Shown here: positions 1 to 10,179 of the stretch, one piece after another
How the letters are laid out: every line of letters begins with the position of its first letter
How positions within the stretch are numbered: position 1 is the first letter of the stretch
NCBI GenBank assembly: GCA_019352875.1
Contig: JAAAFW010000015.1
Coordinates: 372,001-436,000 of the forward strand
Direction of reading: 5' to 3'
Length of the DNA stretch: 64,000 nt
Source: Pedobacter cryoconitis
GTDB lineage: Bacteria; Bacteroidota; Bacteroidia; Sphingobacteriales; Sphingobacteriaceae
Notes under the pieces: model-generated
What the model was told of the DNA's origin: nothing
The model's database searches: none
What the model saw: only the letters and a program-made list of their open reading frames with translations
Position numbers and translations under genes: made by a program

Positions 1-10
1 TCAGCTTGCA

Positions 11-47
11 TAAAAAACGGGCCTGTTCCAATGGAGCAGGCCCGTTT
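11..47 (-). terminator. Rho-independent terminator of the metallophosphoesterase gene
   Basis: Arms at 15-29 and 33-47 pair over 15 bp with one G-U pair and a 3-nt loop. On the minus strand the hairpin is followed by a T run (the A run at 12-17). It lies just past the stop of the phosphoesterase gene. Confidence 0.85.
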
Positions 48-56
48 GCAATTTCA

Positions 57-1244
57 CTATTTTTTCTTTTTGAGTTCCAATACCGTTATTTCCGGCCAGA
101 TTCCTATTCGTCCCGAAAAACCAAGAAATCCAAAACCCCTGTTTATATAAAGTTTACGCCCATTTTCTTCTTTCAAACCAGCCCAGTGTGCATATCTGTA
201 TTTAACCGGGCTCCATTTGATACCGAAGGCTTCCAATCCAAATTGCATACCATGCGTGTGACCGGACAGTGTGAGATGAACAATCGGATGGCTGTTTTTA
301 ACTTGTGTTTCCCAATGGCTGGGATCATGAGAGAGCAAAATCTTAAACGCTTGTTCTGGTACGTGCTGAAAGGTTTTGGCCAAATCTCCACGTTCACCAA
401 AACCTACTCCCCAGTTCTCCACGCCACCAAGAATGAGTTGTTCATTTTGATTTTTAATTGACACATGTCTGTCCAGTAGTAAGTCAAAGCCTAAATGGCG
501 GTGCGCTTCTTTGAGCTCTTGCAGGTTCTGTACCTTTTCTTCCGGTGACGGCCAGCTGATATAATCTCCGTAATCATGATTTCCTAAAATTGAATATTGC
601 CCATAAGGTGCCTTGATTTTAGAAAATTCAGGAATCCAGGGTTTTATCTCTTCTGCTTTATTATTAACCAGATCTCCTGTAAACACAAACAGGTCTGCGT
701 GTTGTGCATTGATTAGCCGGATGCCCCGCTTTACTGCAGTTTTATTTTTAAAACTTCCGGCATGGACATCGGAAATCTGTACAATTTTAAATCCGTCGAA
801 AAGCGGAGGTAAATCATCAAATTCAAGCGTGACCTTTTTAACGGTATACCGGTATTTTCCAATAATCATCCCATATAAAAACAAGAACACCGTGAGCACG
901 AAAATCACAGCTGAAAATAAGGTCCAGTTATAACTTCTTGGCTGGGAGACGATCGTACTGTAAAGGTCTCCGGGAATAAGGAACACGATGGTAACTAGTT
1001 CGGCCACAATTAAAATGAGCAGGGCATGTGCCGCATAAAGTAGTAGTTTACCTTCGGCATTCTTGTGTCTCCTGCTTATTGCCAAACCAAAACCGACAAA
1101 TATAACCGCGGTTAGTACCCAGAAAAAATGGGGGATACCAGTGGACGGAAAAAGGGTATTAAGTGCACTATAGATATAACCGCTGGTCGCAAGTAGTACA
1201 AAGGCAAGGACCAGCAAGGGTAAAATGGGAATTCTTCTTTTCAT
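57..1244 (-). CDS. Membrane-anchored metallophosphoesterase (calcineurin-like)
   Basis: A 395-residue protein with about four hydrophobic segments in the first 130 residues and a calcineurin-type phosphoesterase domain from about 150 to 380. The di-metal motifs appear in order: SDVHAG (D159, H161), FTGDLVNN, LGNHDYGDY, LLSHDPSHW and SGHTHGMQ. The build matches the YkuE/YaeI-like family, whose members act on phosphoester bonds such as those of UDP-sugar lipids; the actual substrate cannot be read from sequence. It is last in a minus-strand series below the MATE gene (74 bp gap) and has its own terminator at 11-47. Confidence 0.85.
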   Translation of the reverse strand: MKRRIPILPLLVLAFVLLATSGYIYSALNTLFPSTGIPHFFWVLTAVIFVGFGLAISRRHKNAEGKLLLYAAHALLILIVAELVTIVFLIPGDLYSTIVSQPRSYNWTLFSAVIFVLTVFLFLYGMIIGKYRYTVKKVTLEFDDLPPLFDGFKIVQISDVHAGSFKNKTAVKRGIRLINAQHADLFVFTGDLVNNKAEEIKPWIPEFSKIKAPYGQYSILGNHDYGDYISWPSPEEKVQNLQELKEAHRHLGFDLLLDRHVSIKNQNEQLILGGVENWGVGFGERGDLAKTFQHVPEQAFKILLSHDPSHWETQVKNSHPIVHLTLSGHTHGMQFGLEAFGIKWSPVKYRYAHWAGLKEENGRKLYINRGFGFLGFSGRIGIWPEITVLELKKKK

Positions 1245-1318
1245 CAGCGTTACTAAATTTGCTTATTTAACGCATAATTACATGAATTATATTCAATTTG
1301 TTTGCGTTGTCAAATTGA

Positions 1319-2680
1319 TTACGATTGGCTGACCAAAAGTCTGGTCTTATTCTGGAACCTGAAGAAGAGCATACAGGACGCTGCAAGCAAGCCGATCGTA
1401 AGTCCGTACCAGATTCCATTTACACCCATTCCTAACTTAATCCCTAGTAAATAACCCAGTGGAATACCGATAACCCAGTAAGCTACAAAGGTAATAAGGG
1501 TTGGCACATTGACATCTCCGATCCCACGCAATACACCTAATCCAACAACCTGTGTTCCGTCAAATAGCTGGAAAAATCCGGCAATAATTAATAACTGGGC
1601 AGCGATTTGTATCACTGCATTATCGTTGGTGTAGATATTAGGTAAAAGAGTATTGCCCAATATAAATACCAGGGCTGTCAGCGACATAAAGGCAATAATT
1701 ACATGGTAACTGGCGATTGCTGAAAGACGCAGGTCAAGAAAGTTGTTCTTACCAAAGTTATTACCGGTCTTTATAGTCGCAGCAGATGCGATACCGCTAG
1801 CGAGCATATAAGTTACAGAAGCCAGGTTAATAGCTACCTGATGGGCAGCTTGTTCTACGGCACCTATTGTACCAATCAAAATTGCAGCCCCACTGAAGGC
1901 GCTAATCTCAAAGGAATACTGAAGCGCTACAGGTGCACCGATCTTAAATATTTTAAGGCACCTGACTTTGTCTATAAAACTAATTTTAAATGACCGCAGG
2001 TAAACTTTAAAATTTGCGGAACGAAAAACATAAATGGTCATGACTAAAGCCATTAATAAACGGTCTATCAACGTACTCAATCCAACCCCTTTAACGCCCA
2101 TTGGTGCAATACCGAACATTCCTTTGACGAAGATCACACCGAGTATGATATTGATGAGATTACCCCATATGGAAATAAACATTGCCTGTTTGGTAAAACC
2201 AAGTCCCTCTGTAAACTGCTTGAAAGTTTGAAAAATCATCAGAGGAATAATCGATATGGCAAGATATCCAAGATAAGGTTTTGCATAAGCAACAACGTCT
2301 GGTGATTGTCCGATATGGTCAATAGCCAGCAATGTTCCAAAATGCACAAAAAGATAGAGCACAATACTTGCAGCGATATTAATAATTAAGCTGTTGGATA
2401 ATAACCTACCGCATTCCCCATGATTTTTTCTTCCGTTTTCCTGCGCAATCAGTGGTGTAAGGCCATAGGCGATACCCATGCCTAATACCAGGATTAGCAT
2501 AAATAAACTGTTAACCAATGAAACTGCTGCTAATTGAATCGTTCCGGCAAAATGGCCTACAATCACACTGTCGGCCAGGTGAACCAGGGTATGTCCCAGT
2601 TGTGAAACGACTATGGGAAGTGCTAAACGAAGGTTGTCTTTATAATATGGTTTGTATTTTGAATAGAAGGCACTGAACAT
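1319..2680 (-). CDS. MATE family multidrug/metabolite efflux transporter
   Basis: A 453-residue, strongly hydrophobic protein with about 12 membrane segments in two MatE halves. The N-terminal segment LALPIVVSQLGHTLVHLADS is typical of NorM-type cation-coupled exporters. Family members use Na+ or H+ gradients to expel cationic drugs or metabolites across the inner membrane; specificity is unknown here. It follows the AlbA_2 gene by 28 bp on the same strand, which suggests cotranscription. Length is normal for the family and nothing looks broken. Confidence 0.9.
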   Translation of the reverse strand: MFSAFYSKYKPYYKDNLRLALPIVVSQLGHTLVHLADSVIVGHFAGTIQLAAVSLVNSLFMLILVLGMGIAYGLTPLIAQENGRKNHGECGRLLSNSLIINIAASIVLYLFVHFGTLLAIDHIGQSPDVVAYAKPYLGYLAISIIPLMIFQTFKQFTEGLGFTKQAMFISIWGNLINIILGVIFVKGMFGIAPMGVKGVGLSTLIDRLLMALVMTIYVFRSANFKVYLRSFKISFIDKVRCLKIFKIGAPVALQYSFEISAFSGAAILIGTIGAVEQAAHQVAINLASVTYMLASGIASAATIKTGNNFGKNNFLDLRLSAIASYHVIIAFMSLTALVFILGNTLLPNIYTNDNAVIQIAAQLLIIAGFFQLFDGTQVVGLGVLRGIGDVNVPTLITFVAYWVIGIPLGYLLGIKLGMGVNGIWYGLTIGLLAASCMLFFRFQNKTRLLVSQS

Positions 2681-2708
2681 AATCTTGGGATAATTTGCAA
2701 ATCTAAGG

Positions 2709-3341
2709 CTATTTTACCGATGTAAGGGTGAAATATTCTTCTTTCTCTGAAGTGTGTGGCTGGATCAGTTCTGCCAGAATCAGATTGACCAGTATTTTCT
2801 GCGCTTTTTTATGTGAACTTCTGGTCAGCTTACAGAATTCTTTGAGTGTGATCCGGCCTTGCTTATCGAGATATCCAAACAGTTTTCGCTCCAGATCGGA
2901 ATAACTGATCGTGATTCCTTGCTGGTTTTGTCGCTGTTTAATCACTTCAATCATTACCTTGCTCGCCAGGACACTTTTATCTTTTACCCGATAATAGACC
3001 CACCATTCTTTTTTATCATCCAGTGCATAATGCGGTTTCGTATCACTTTCGTGAATCGTTGCTGCAAGAACGAGTTTCTCATCGATATAGATTTCCTCAA
3101 ATTCAGGTTCAATAGCAGGCCGGCAATACTGATGCGCGGATCTGGTGATCATATATCTTTCTTCATCTTCTGATTTGACGCCCTTAATAGTTCCGTCATC
3201 TGCAACCCCGATTAACAAGGTACCTCCTTTATTATTTGCAAATGCGACCAGGCTTTTGGCTATTTTTTCTTTATTACTTATCGTTTTTTTAAAATCCAGA
3301 GTTGTACCTTCTCCCTGTAAAATTAGTTTCCTGATGTTCAT
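2709..3341 (-). CDS. AlbA_2 (Schlafen AlbA_2) domain putative DNA/RNA-binding protein
   Basis: The N-terminal 130 residues carry the AlbA_2 pattern: GEGTTLDFKKTISN, then ANNKGGTLLIGVADDG. Residues about 140-205 look like a winged helix. In larger relatives AlbA_2 sits next to other domains, and in bacteria such proteins are usually annotated as transcriptional regulators or ATP-binding proteins without proven function. This 210-residue form has AlbA_2 plus one C-terminal helical domain only. It lies 21 bp below the DUF4442 gene and 28 bp above the MATE gene, so it may regulate or accompany the transporter; that link is inference. Confidence 0.8.
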   Translation of the reverse strand: MNIRKLILQGEGTTLDFKKTISNKEKIAKSLVAFANNKGGTLLIGVADDGTIKGVKSEDEERYMITRSAHQYCRPAIEPEFEEIYIDEKLVLAATIHESDTKPHYALDDKKEWWVYYRVKDKSVLASKVMIEVIKQRQNQQGITISYSDLERKLFGYLDKQGRITLKEFCKLTRSSHKKAQKILVNLILAELIQPHTSEKEEYFTLTSVK

Positions 3342-3362
3342 CTTGTCTCCTGAATATAAGCA

Positions 3363-3848
3363 CTAATAAGCGACCTGACCTTTTTCTCCCTGATGCAAAT
3401 TTCTGATATATACTTCGTTCATAACTGTAGCACAGACTTCACCTTCACTATTTTTAATTTCCATAGGATAGGCTTTGACAAATTTTCCCGGGCCGTCAAG
3501 GTGATAAATTGCATCTGCAATCATCTCATCTGTAATATGAATAGAAAAATATAAGGATTTTCTACCGGGTTTGATATATTGAATGCTGGCACTTTTCAAC
3601 CATACTCTCACTTTATAACCTTTACGTTGCAGTAACTGATCAAATAATAAAGCATAAAAAGGGTCTGTAGCGGCATATATTGTACCGCCAAAGATTGATC
3701 CGTTATAATTTTTGTTCAAGATACTTTTCGCAATTTTGATATCTGCCCCCCTGAAACCTGCATAAAATTTTCTTACCCATATTCTCTGAAACAGAAGTGG
3801 GGGATAGAAACGCATAACCCATTTTAAGGTATTCTCTGATACTATCAT
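3363..3848 (-). CDS. DUF4442 hotdog-fold (thioesterase-like) protein
   Basis: About 161 residues from the ATG at 3848; a longer reading to 3884 would need a TTG start. The segment NGSIFGGTIYAATDPFYALL and the following strands, including VWLKSASIQYIKPGRKSLYF, match DUF4442, a hotdog-fold family related to PaaI-like thioesterases. A role in acyl-CoA or lipid metabolism is plausible but the substrate is unknown. It heads the minus-strand run of DUF4442, AlbA_2, MATE and phosphoesterase. The 226 bp up to hemF on the other strand hold promoters only. Confidence 0.75.
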   Translation of the reverse strand: MIVSENTLKWVMRFYPPLLFQRIWVRKFYAGFRGADIKIAKSILNKNYNGSIFGGTIYAATDPFYALLFDQLLQRKGYKVRVWLKSASIQYIKPGRKSLYFSIHITDEMIADAIYHLDGPGKFVKAYPMEIKNSEGEVCATVMNEVYIRNLHQGEKGQVAY

Positions 3849-4085
3849 TTTATATAATATTTCACCAGTATGATACGATTTCAACAGCTGGTATTGCTAA
3901 TTTATAGAAATCCTGTTTCAAATCTTTGATATTTTGCGCCTTTGCATATTTATCGGTAATATATTTACGCTATAAAGATATTCAGAAATTAGATCGTGCA
4001 GGGCCGGTTAAAAATTAAAGCTGCTGAAAGACATGGACGTTTATTGATTTCTGAGCTCAGCTTTTCGGTTTTAACCCTAAAAACT

Positions 4086-4093
4086 TAACTTTG
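4086..4093 (+). promoter_or_regulatory. Bacteroidota -7 box (TAnnTTTG) for hemF
   Basis: TAACTTTG, a perfect match to TAnnTTTG, lies 17 nt upstream of the hemF ATG. The expected start site is near 4099, giving a leader of about 12 nt. No convincing -33 TTTG is seen at the usual distance. Confidence 0.6.
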
Positions 4094-4110
4094 GATAAAT
4101 ACTGAGAAAA

Positions 4111-5004
4111 ATGTTTAGAGATAAGGTTGTTGCCGCTTACAAGCAGATCCAGGATGATATCTGTAAGGGGCTATCCCAGGCAGATGGTCTGGTGGAGTAT
4201 GAAGAGGAAATTTGGACACGCGAAGGAGGTGGAGGAGGACGCACCCGTATCTTTCAGAATGGAAATATTATTGAAAAAGGAGGGGTGAACTTTTCTGCAG
4301 TGCATGGAAATTTACCTGAGGCTGTAAAAAAATCGTTTAAAGTGGATTCTGACGAGTTTTTTGCCGCTGGCGTCTCCATAGTTATCCATCCTTCAAATCC
4401 TTTCGTACCTATCATACATATGAATATTCGTTATTTTGAAATGGATGCTCAAACCCGCTGGTTTGGTGGCGGAATAGATCTCACACCTCATTATGTATTT
4501 GATGAGGATGTACACTTCTTTCACAAATTATTAAAAGATACTTGTGATGAGTTCGATGCTTCTTTTTATCCTAAGTTTAAAAAGCGGGCAGACGATTATT
4601 TCTTTATCCGCCACAGGGAAGAAACCAGGGGAGTTGGAGGAATTTTTTACGACAGGCTGCAGCCGGATAATACAGGACTGGACTGGGATCAGCTTTTTGA
4701 TTTTTCGGTCGCAGTCGGTGAATCTTTCCTGCCTGCCTACACAGCTTTGATTGAAAGGAACAGAAATAAACCTTTTACACCCGAAAACCAGGAGTGGCAA
4801 TACCTGCGCAGAAGCAGATATGCTGAATTTAATCTGGTTTATGATTCAGGTACCAAGTTCGGTCTGGAGACCAACGGAAGGATTGAATCTATCCTAATGA
4901 GCTTACCTCCAATGGCTAAATGGACCTATAATTATAAACCTTCAGAAAACAGCCCAGAGGCTGCAACTCAGGCACGGTTAATAAAAGGGATAGACTGGGC
5001 TTAA
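4111..5004 (+). CDS. hemF: Oxygen-dependent coproporphyrinogen III oxidase
   Basis: This 297-residue protein matches HemF length (E. coli about 299). Family signatures are present: RTRIFQNGNIIEKGGVNFS, IHMNIRYFE, WFGGGIDLTPHYVF and HREETRGVGGIFYDRL. It oxidatively decarboxylates coproporphyrinogen III to protoporphyrinogen IX in the cytoplasm, using O2, in late haem synthesis. It is a single-gene unit with a short leader behind a perfect TAnnTTTG box. Its presence points to haem synthesis under oxic conditions. Confidence 0.97.
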   Translation: MFRDKVVAAYKQIQDDICKGLSQADGLVEYEEEIWTREGGGGGRTRIFQNGNIIEKGGVNFSAVHGNLPEAVKKSFKVDSDEFFAAGVSIVIHPSNPFVPIIHMNIRYFEMDAQTRWFGGGIDLTPHYVFDEDVHFFHKLLKDTCDEFDASFYPKFKKRADDYFFIRHREETRGVGGIFYDRLQPDNTGLDWDQLFDFSVAVGESFLPAYTALIERNRNKPFTPENQEWQYLRRSRYAEFNLVYDSGTKFGLETNGRIESILMSLPPMAKWTYNYKPSENSPEAATQARLIKGIDWA

Positions 5005-5102
5005 TTTTTTTAAAGAATACGCTTAAACAGCAATATTTTCCTAAATTCGCAAGGTTATAACATTACCTTATTTAAATCGTTCTTAACGAACATTACTATT
5101 TT

Positions 5103-7721
5103 ATGGCAGAAGATTTAGAAAATCAGGAAAACGATAAAATTATCAAGATTGATATAGACGAGCAGATGAAGTCTGCATACATCGATTATTCGATGTCAGT
5201 TATTGTATCAAGAGCGTTACCTGATGTACGAGACGGATTGAAACCGGTACACAGACGTGTACTTTACGGTATGCTTGATTTAGGTCTGGCCAATAACAGG
5301 CCTTACAAGAAGTCGGCCCGTATTGTCGGTGAAGTACTCGGTAAATATCACCCGCATGGTGATTCATCTGTATATATGACTATGGTGAGGATGGCCCAAC
5401 CATGGAGTCTGCGTTACTTACTTGTCGAAGGACAGGGTAACTACGGTTCTGTTGATGGTGATTCTCCTGCAGCAATGCGTTACACTGAGGCAAGATTTCA
5501 GAAAATGGCTGAAGATATGCTTGCTGATATCAATAAGGATACAGTAGATTTCCAGCTTAACTTTGATGATTCCCTACAGGAACCAACTGTATTGCCGGCA
5601 AAAGTTCCAAATTTACTGATTAACGGTTCTTCTGGTATTGCGGTTGGTATGGCAACAAATATGCCGCCACACAATATCACGGAAGTAATTAACGCGACAA
5701 TCGCTTATATCGATAATCACGAAATTACTATCCCTGAACTAATGAAGCATGTAAAAGGTCCTGATTTCCCAACAGGAGCCATTATCTATGGTTACAGTGG
5801 TGTTCAGGATGCTTTCGAAACTGGTCGCGGACGTGTTGTAATGCGCGCTAAAGCTGAAATCGAAACGCACAAAGACCGCGAAACTATCATTGTGACTGAA
5901 ATACCTTATCAGGTAAACAAAGCAATGATGATTGAGCGTACTGCTGAATTGGTCGGAGAGAAAAAAATTGAGGGCATTTCTAATATCAAGGATGAATCCA
6001 ATAAAGATGGTATCCGTATTGTTTATGAAATTAAAAGGGATGCCAATGCTTCAATTGTATTAAACAACCTTTTCAAGCAAACTGCGCTACAAACTTCTTT
6101 CAGTGTCAATAACATTGCCCTTGTAAATGGCAGACCACAGTTATTAAATCTAAAGGATCTGATCAGACATTTCGTTGAGCACAGACATGATGTAATTGTC
6201 AGAAGAACGAAATTCGAATTAAATGAAGCACAAAAACGTGCACATATTCTGGAAGGTTTATTAATCGCACTGGATCATCTTGATGAAGTTATTAAACTGA
6301 TCAGGGCTTCGACAACTCCTGAAGAGGCTCGTTTAGGCTTAATGGAGCAATTCGGATTAAGTGACCTTCAGGCCAGAGCTATTTTAGATATGACATTGCG
6401 TCGTCTGACAGGTCTGGAAAGAGATAAGATCAAAGATGAATATAACGAGTTAATGAAAACCATCGAATACCTGCAGTCTATTCTGGCCGATGAGAGCCTC
6501 AGAATGCAGATTATTAAAGATGAGCTGTCTGAGATGATGGACAAATATGGCGATGAACGCAGAACCCATATTGTACATTCAGCTGAAGATATGAGCATGG
6601 AAGATTTTATAGAGGACGAAGAAGTTGTCATTACAATCTCTCATGAAGGATATATTAAACGTACACCAGCTACTGAATACCGTACACAGGCCAGAGGCGG
6701 TAAAGGTTCAAAAGGAAGTGATTCCAGAAATGAAGATTTTATTGAGCACTTGCTAATTGCCTCAAACCATAACTACATGTTATTCTTTACTGAATCAGGA
6801 CGTTGTTTCTGGTTAAGGGTTTACGAAATACCGGAAGGTTCAAGGTTGAGTAAAGGAAGAGCGATCCAGAACATTATTAATATTCCTAAAGAAGAAAAGA
6901 TCAAAGCCTATATTAAGGTGAAAAATCTGAAGGATCAGGAGTATCTGGAGAACAATTATATTATTATGTGTACCAAGAAGGGTACAATCAAGAAAACTTC
7001 ACTTGAGGCTTATTCAAGACCAAGAGTAAATGGTATTAATGCAATTAATATCAATGAAGGTGACCAATTATTGGAAGCAAGTCTGACAAGCGGTTCAAGC
7101 GAGATTGTAATGGCTTTACGCTCCGGTCGTGCGATCAGGTTTAATGAAAGCACTGTCCGTCCGATGGGAAGAACTGCTACAGGTGTAAGAGGTGTCACTT
7201 TAGGTCATGCAAATGATGAAGTGGTAGGTATGATCGCTGTTGACGATCCGGAAGCTACTGTAATGGTTGTTTCTGAGAAAGGTTACGGAAAACGTACTGA
7301 TATCGAAGACTACAGAGTAACTAACCGTGGTGGTAAGGGTGTTAAGACAATTACAATTACGGAAAAAACTGGAGACTTAATTGCGATTAAAAGCGTTACA
7401 GATAATGATGACCTGATGATTATCAATAAATCTGGTATCGTTATCCGTATTGTATTAAGTCAACTTCGAGTTATTGGAAGAGCAACACAAGGTGTTCGTC
7501 TGATCAACTTAAAGGGTAACGACGCAATTGCTTCAGTTGCTAAGATCGAACATGAAGATGATCCTGAAGAAGAAGTAGAACAAATTCTGGACAGCGCAGT
7601 AGTTACTGATGAAACAGCGACGGAAATTGAGACTCCTGAAGTAGAAGAAGAAGAGGAGGAGGATGAAGCTGAACAGGAGGGAGATTCCGATGACGAAACT
7701 TCAGAAGAGGATGAAGACTAA
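5103..7721 (+). CDS. gyrA: DNA gyrase subunit A
   Basis: An 872-residue type II topoisomerase A subunit. Residues 20-500 form the winged-helix/tower/coiled-coil core with the catalytic tyrosine at Y127 ([12 protein letters not shown]), and about 510-815 form the beta-pinwheel DNA-wrapping domain with the GyrA box RGGKGSKG. The quinolone-determining region reads [17 protein letters not shown]: the Ser equivalent to E. coli S83 is kept (S88) and the D87 position is Met (M92). The last about 55 residues are an extremely acidic tail (runs of E/D). With GyrB it introduces negative supercoils. A near-consensus TAAATTCG box lies at 5042-5049, and a terminator follows at 7748. Confidence 0.97.
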   Translation: MAEDLENQENDKIIKIDIDEQMKSAYIDYSMSVIVSRALPDVRDGLKPVHRRVLYGMLDLGLANNRPYKKSARIVGEVLGKYHPHGDSSVYMTMVRMAQPWSLRYLLVEGQGNYGSVDGDSPAAMRYTEARFQKMAEDMLADINKDTVDFQLNFDDSLQEPTVLPAKVPNLLINGSSGIAVGMATNMPPHNITEVINATIAYIDNHEITIPELMKHVKGPDFPTGAIIYGYSGVQDAFETGRGRVVMRAKAEIETHKDRETIIVTEIPYQVNKAMMIERTAELVGEKKIEGISNIKDESNKDGIRIVYEIKRDANASIVLNNLFKQTALQTSFSVNNIALVNGRPQLLNLKDLIRHFVEHRHDVIVRRTKFELNEAQKRAHILEGLLIALDHLDEVIKLIRASTTPEEARLGLMEQFGLSDLQARAILDMTLRRLTGLERDKIKDEYNELMKTIEYLQSILADESLRMQIIKDELSEMMDKYGDERRTHIVHSAEDMSMEDFIEDEEVVITISHEGYIKRTPATEYRTQARGGKGSKGSDSRNEDFIEHLLIASNHNYMLFFTESGRCFWLRVYEIPEGSRLSKGRAIQNIINIPKEEKIKAYIKVKNLKDQEYLENNYIIMCTKKGTIKKTSLEAYSRPRVNGINAININEGDQLLEASLTSGSSEIVMALRSGRAIRFNESTVRPMGRTATGVRGVTLGHANDEVVGMIAVDDPEATVMVVSEKGYGKRTDIEDYRVTNRGGKGVKTITITEKTGDLIAIKSVTDNDDLMIINKSGIVIRIVLSQLRVIGRATQGVRLINLKGNDAIASVAKIEHEDDPEEEVEQILDSAVVTDETATEIETPEVEEEEEEDEAEQEGDSDDETSEEDED

Positions 7722-7747
7722 TTATTTCTTTAAACCATAAATTACAG

Positions 7748-7795
7748 ACCTGCATGGATCCCTCTAAAACAAATAAGGGGCCATGCGGGTTTTTG
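7748..7795 (+). terminator. gyrA terminator
   Basis: ACCTGCATGG (7748-7757) pairs with CCATGCGGGT (7781-7790), with a second short CCC/GGG stem inside, followed by a T run. It separates gyrA from the TPR gene. Confidence 0.8.
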
Positions 7796-7821
7796 TATTA
7801 AATTAAAAACAATAGACTAAT

Positions 7822-8901
7822 ATGAAAAAAGTACTTTTAAGTGTATTATTGGTAGGTGCAGCAACCTATGCGAATGCTCAAAAGGGTGAGGTTTCTAAAG
7901 CGAAAAATGCATGGGGACTTGCTAAATTTGCATCCGCTCAGAGTCAGCCTTTAGATAAAACTTTGCAAACATTGGGAGAAGGATTGAAATTCACCGATAA
8001 TGCAATTGCAAATGAAAAATCGAAGGACATGCCTGAAGCATGGACTTACCGTGCACTATTTGCTTCTAAAATTGCATTTACTGACACTGTAAACGCCCAG
8101 AATGCTATTGCTAATGAGAAAATTGCTGAAGAAGCAATTACTAAAGCAAAAGAACTGGATGCAAAAGGAAATGAAAAAGAAAATATTGAAGAAGCGGAAG
8201 TTACACTTTCAAATGCTTTAAGAAATAGAGCAATTATGGCTTATAACAATAAAGATTATAAATCTGCATTGACTTATTTCAACCAAATTACAACCAAAAC
8301 TCCTCAGGATACAGCAATGTATGTGAATGCTGGTGTTACTGCTAAACAATTGCAGGATTATCCTGAAACTGTGAGAAACTTCAAAAAAGCAATTGATTTA
8401 GGCTCTAAAGATTCTGAATCCCTTTACAGCGAAATAATCAGCACAAGTTTTGAACATTTAAAAGATACAGTTGCTGCAACAGCTTTATTGGAAGCTGCTG
8501 TTGCCAAATATCCTGAAAATCCTTATTTCGTTGGTGTACAAACTGATTTATATATCAAACAAGGTAACATTGCTAAATCTCAGGAACTTTTAAAGAAATT
8601 GATTGAAAAAGACGGTAAAAATGCCGCTTACCAATATGCAATGGGGGATACGTATTACAAGCAAGCTCTTGATTTACAGGGTAAAAGAAATAAGATAGAT
8701 GCAAAAAATAAAAAAGAATTTGATGCAATCACTGTTCAAATGAATGGCTTTATTGACCAGGCATTGCCTTACTACAAAAAATCTTACGAGCTAGACAATA
8801 AAATGACTGCTGCTCTTGAGAATTTAAAAGTTATCTACCTGTTTAAAGATGACAAAGTAAATTATGAGGCGACTAAAAAGATCTTAGACGCACAAAAATA
8901 G
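7822..8901 (+). CDS. Secreted tetratricopeptide repeat protein, copy 1
   Basis: 359 residues with a classic Sec signal peptide (MKKVLLSVLLVGAATYANAQ, cleavage near residue 19-20). The rest is alpha-helical TPR-like repeats, clearest at YNNKDYKSALTYFNQITTKTP, KQLQDYPETVRNFKKAIDLG and YKQALDLQGK onward. TPR arrays mediate protein-protein contacts, here in the periplasm or at the envelope. It is paralogous to the next gene, sharing the start of the mature region (KAKNAWGLAKF against IARNAVGKLQE) and the later (P)ETW/EAW segment. Partner and function are unknown. Terminators on both sides suggest its own transcript. Confidence 0.8.
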   Translation: MKKVLLSVLLVGAATYANAQKGEVSKAKNAWGLAKFASAQSQPLDKTLQTLGEGLKFTDNAIANEKSKDMPEAWTYRALFASKIAFTDTVNAQNAIANEKIAEEAITKAKELDAKGNEKENIEEAEVTLSNALRNRAIMAYNNKDYKSALTYFNQITTKTPQDTAMYVNAGVTAKQLQDYPETVRNFKKAIDLGSKDSESLYSEIISTSFEHLKDTVAATALLEAAVAKYPENPYFVGVQTDLYIKQGNIAKSQELLKKLIEKDGKNAAYQYAMGDTYYKQALDLQGKRNKIDAKNKKEFDAITVQMNGFIDQALPYYKKSYELDNKMTAALENLKVIYLFKDDKVNYEATKKILDAQK

Positions 8902-8920
8902 TCTAAACACAATAATTAAA

Positions 8921-8951
8921 AGAGGGATAAATTTTATCCCTCTTTTTTTTT
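8921..8951 (+). terminator. Terminator after TPR copy 1
   Basis: Arms at 8921-8931 and 8933-8943 form an 11-bp palindrome (effective loop AAATTTT), followed by eight T residues. Confidence 0.9.
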
Positions 8952-8954
8952 GCA

Positions 8955-8962
8955 TAAATTTG
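8955..8962 (+). promoter_or_regulatory. TAnnTTTG box for TPR copy 2
   Basis: TAAATTTG is a perfect -7 match, 22 nt before the ATG at 8984. It overlaps the alternative TTG start at 8960, so the ATG is the better start. Confidence 0.6.
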
Positions 8963-8983
8963 GGTCTAAGACTGAACAGGTTT

Positions 8984-10135
8984 ATGATGAATAAGAAATA
9001 TTTTTTTGCCGCTACCATGCTTGTTGTTGTAGGCTCTTCCACAAACGCAATTGCACAAAAAACACAATTGCTGATCGCAAGAAATGCGGTTGGAAAGTTA
9101 CAGGAAGCAATCGCTAATCAGAAGGATGAGAAAACTCAGCTACAGATACTAGCCGACGGTATAAAAGCAAGCGAAAACGCTCAAAAAGATTCTAAGACAA
9201 AAAAGTATCCGGAAACATGGGCAATTAAGTCTTATCTGAGCTCGTATATTGCTATCAAAGATCCAAATCAGGCTACATCAGACAAATATTACGAACAGGC
9301 CAAAATGGCTATTGATTCGGCCAAAAATTTTGACCGTTTTGAAGATAACTCTGGACTGATCGCTGCGTCTAACTATAATATTAATATCAAGAAGCAGAAA
9401 ATGGGTAATTCCGCTTATGAATCAGGGGACTATAATGTAGCATTCAACTACCTGAAAGAAGTAAGTGACTACTTTCCAAAGGATTCAGCTTTAGCAATTA
9501 ATACAGCCTTGAGCGCCCAGGCGATCAAAAATGACGACGAAGCTTTAAATTATTTCAGAAGGGCAAAAGATAACGGAGCAAGAAATCCGGTAATTTTTCA
9601 ACGGATGGCCACGATCTATAAAATGAAAATGGATACCGAATCTGCACTTAAGATCACAGAGGAGGGGTTGAAAGTGAATCCATACAATGAAATGCTGGGT
9701 AATGATTATATCAATCAATTGCTGGATAGTGAGCGATATACCGAGGCAATGAACAGAATTGAGAATACGCTTAAAGTTAATACACGTAGTAAATTGTTGT
9801 ACTTTTTATACGGATATCTGCACCAGAAAAATGCAAATATGGGCACAGCAGAATTGGCGTATAATAAATCGTTAGATATTGATAAGAACTATTTTGACGC
9901 CTTATACCAACTGGGTTTACTATATCTGAACCTGGGTAACAAAGCTTTACAGGCGACGCCACAGGATATTCCAACATTTTCTTCATATCTGAACAGATCT
10001 GAAGTTATTTTCAATAAAACATTGAAATTAAAACCTAAAGACAAATCTGTCATCAATTTACTAATCGAAATTTATACCCGTAAAAACAGGTTTGACCGTG
10101 TTCAGGAATTGAAAGCACAGTTAGACGTTTTCTAA
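8984..10135 (+). CDS. Secreted tetratricopeptide repeat protein, copy 2
   Basis: About 383 residues from the ATG at 8984, with a Sec signal peptide (KKYFFAATMLVVVGSSTNAIAQ). Helical TPR-type repeats fill the mature part, including NSAYESGDYNVAFNYLKEV, RRAKDNGARNP and YNKSLDIDKNYFDALYQLG. It is a diverged tandem paralog of the preceding gene, probably a periplasmic scaffold or envelope-associated protein; no catalytic motif is visible. A TAnnTTTG box lies just upstream and a terminator just downstream, so it is probably a separate transcript. Confidence 0.8.
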   Translation: MMNKKYFFAATMLVVVGSSTNAIAQKTQLLIARNAVGKLQEAIANQKDEKTQLQILADGIKASENAQKDSKTKKYPETWAIKSYLSSYIAIKDPNQATSDKYYEQAKMAIDSAKNFDRFEDNSGLIAASNYNINIKKQKMGNSAYESGDYNVAFNYLKEVSDYFPKDSALAINTALSAQAIKNDDEALNYFRRAKDNGARNPVIFQRMATIYKMKMDTESALKITEEGLKVNPYNEMLGNDYINQLLDSERYTEAMNRIENTLKVNTRSKLLYFLYGYLHQKNANMGTAELAYNKSLDIDKNYFDALYQLGLLYLNLGNKALQATPQDIPTFSSYLNRSEVIFNKTLKLKPKDKSVINLLIEIYTRKNRFDRVQELKAQLDVF

Positions 10136-10179
10136 GCATTAAAAAACAGTTGTATGTAGTATGATACTAACATAGTTCT

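Noticed and set aside
6..461. 151-aa plus-strand ORF opposite the metallophosphoesterase
   Set aside because: Low-complexity, aromatic-rich shadow of the minus-strand gene with clear catalytic motifs.
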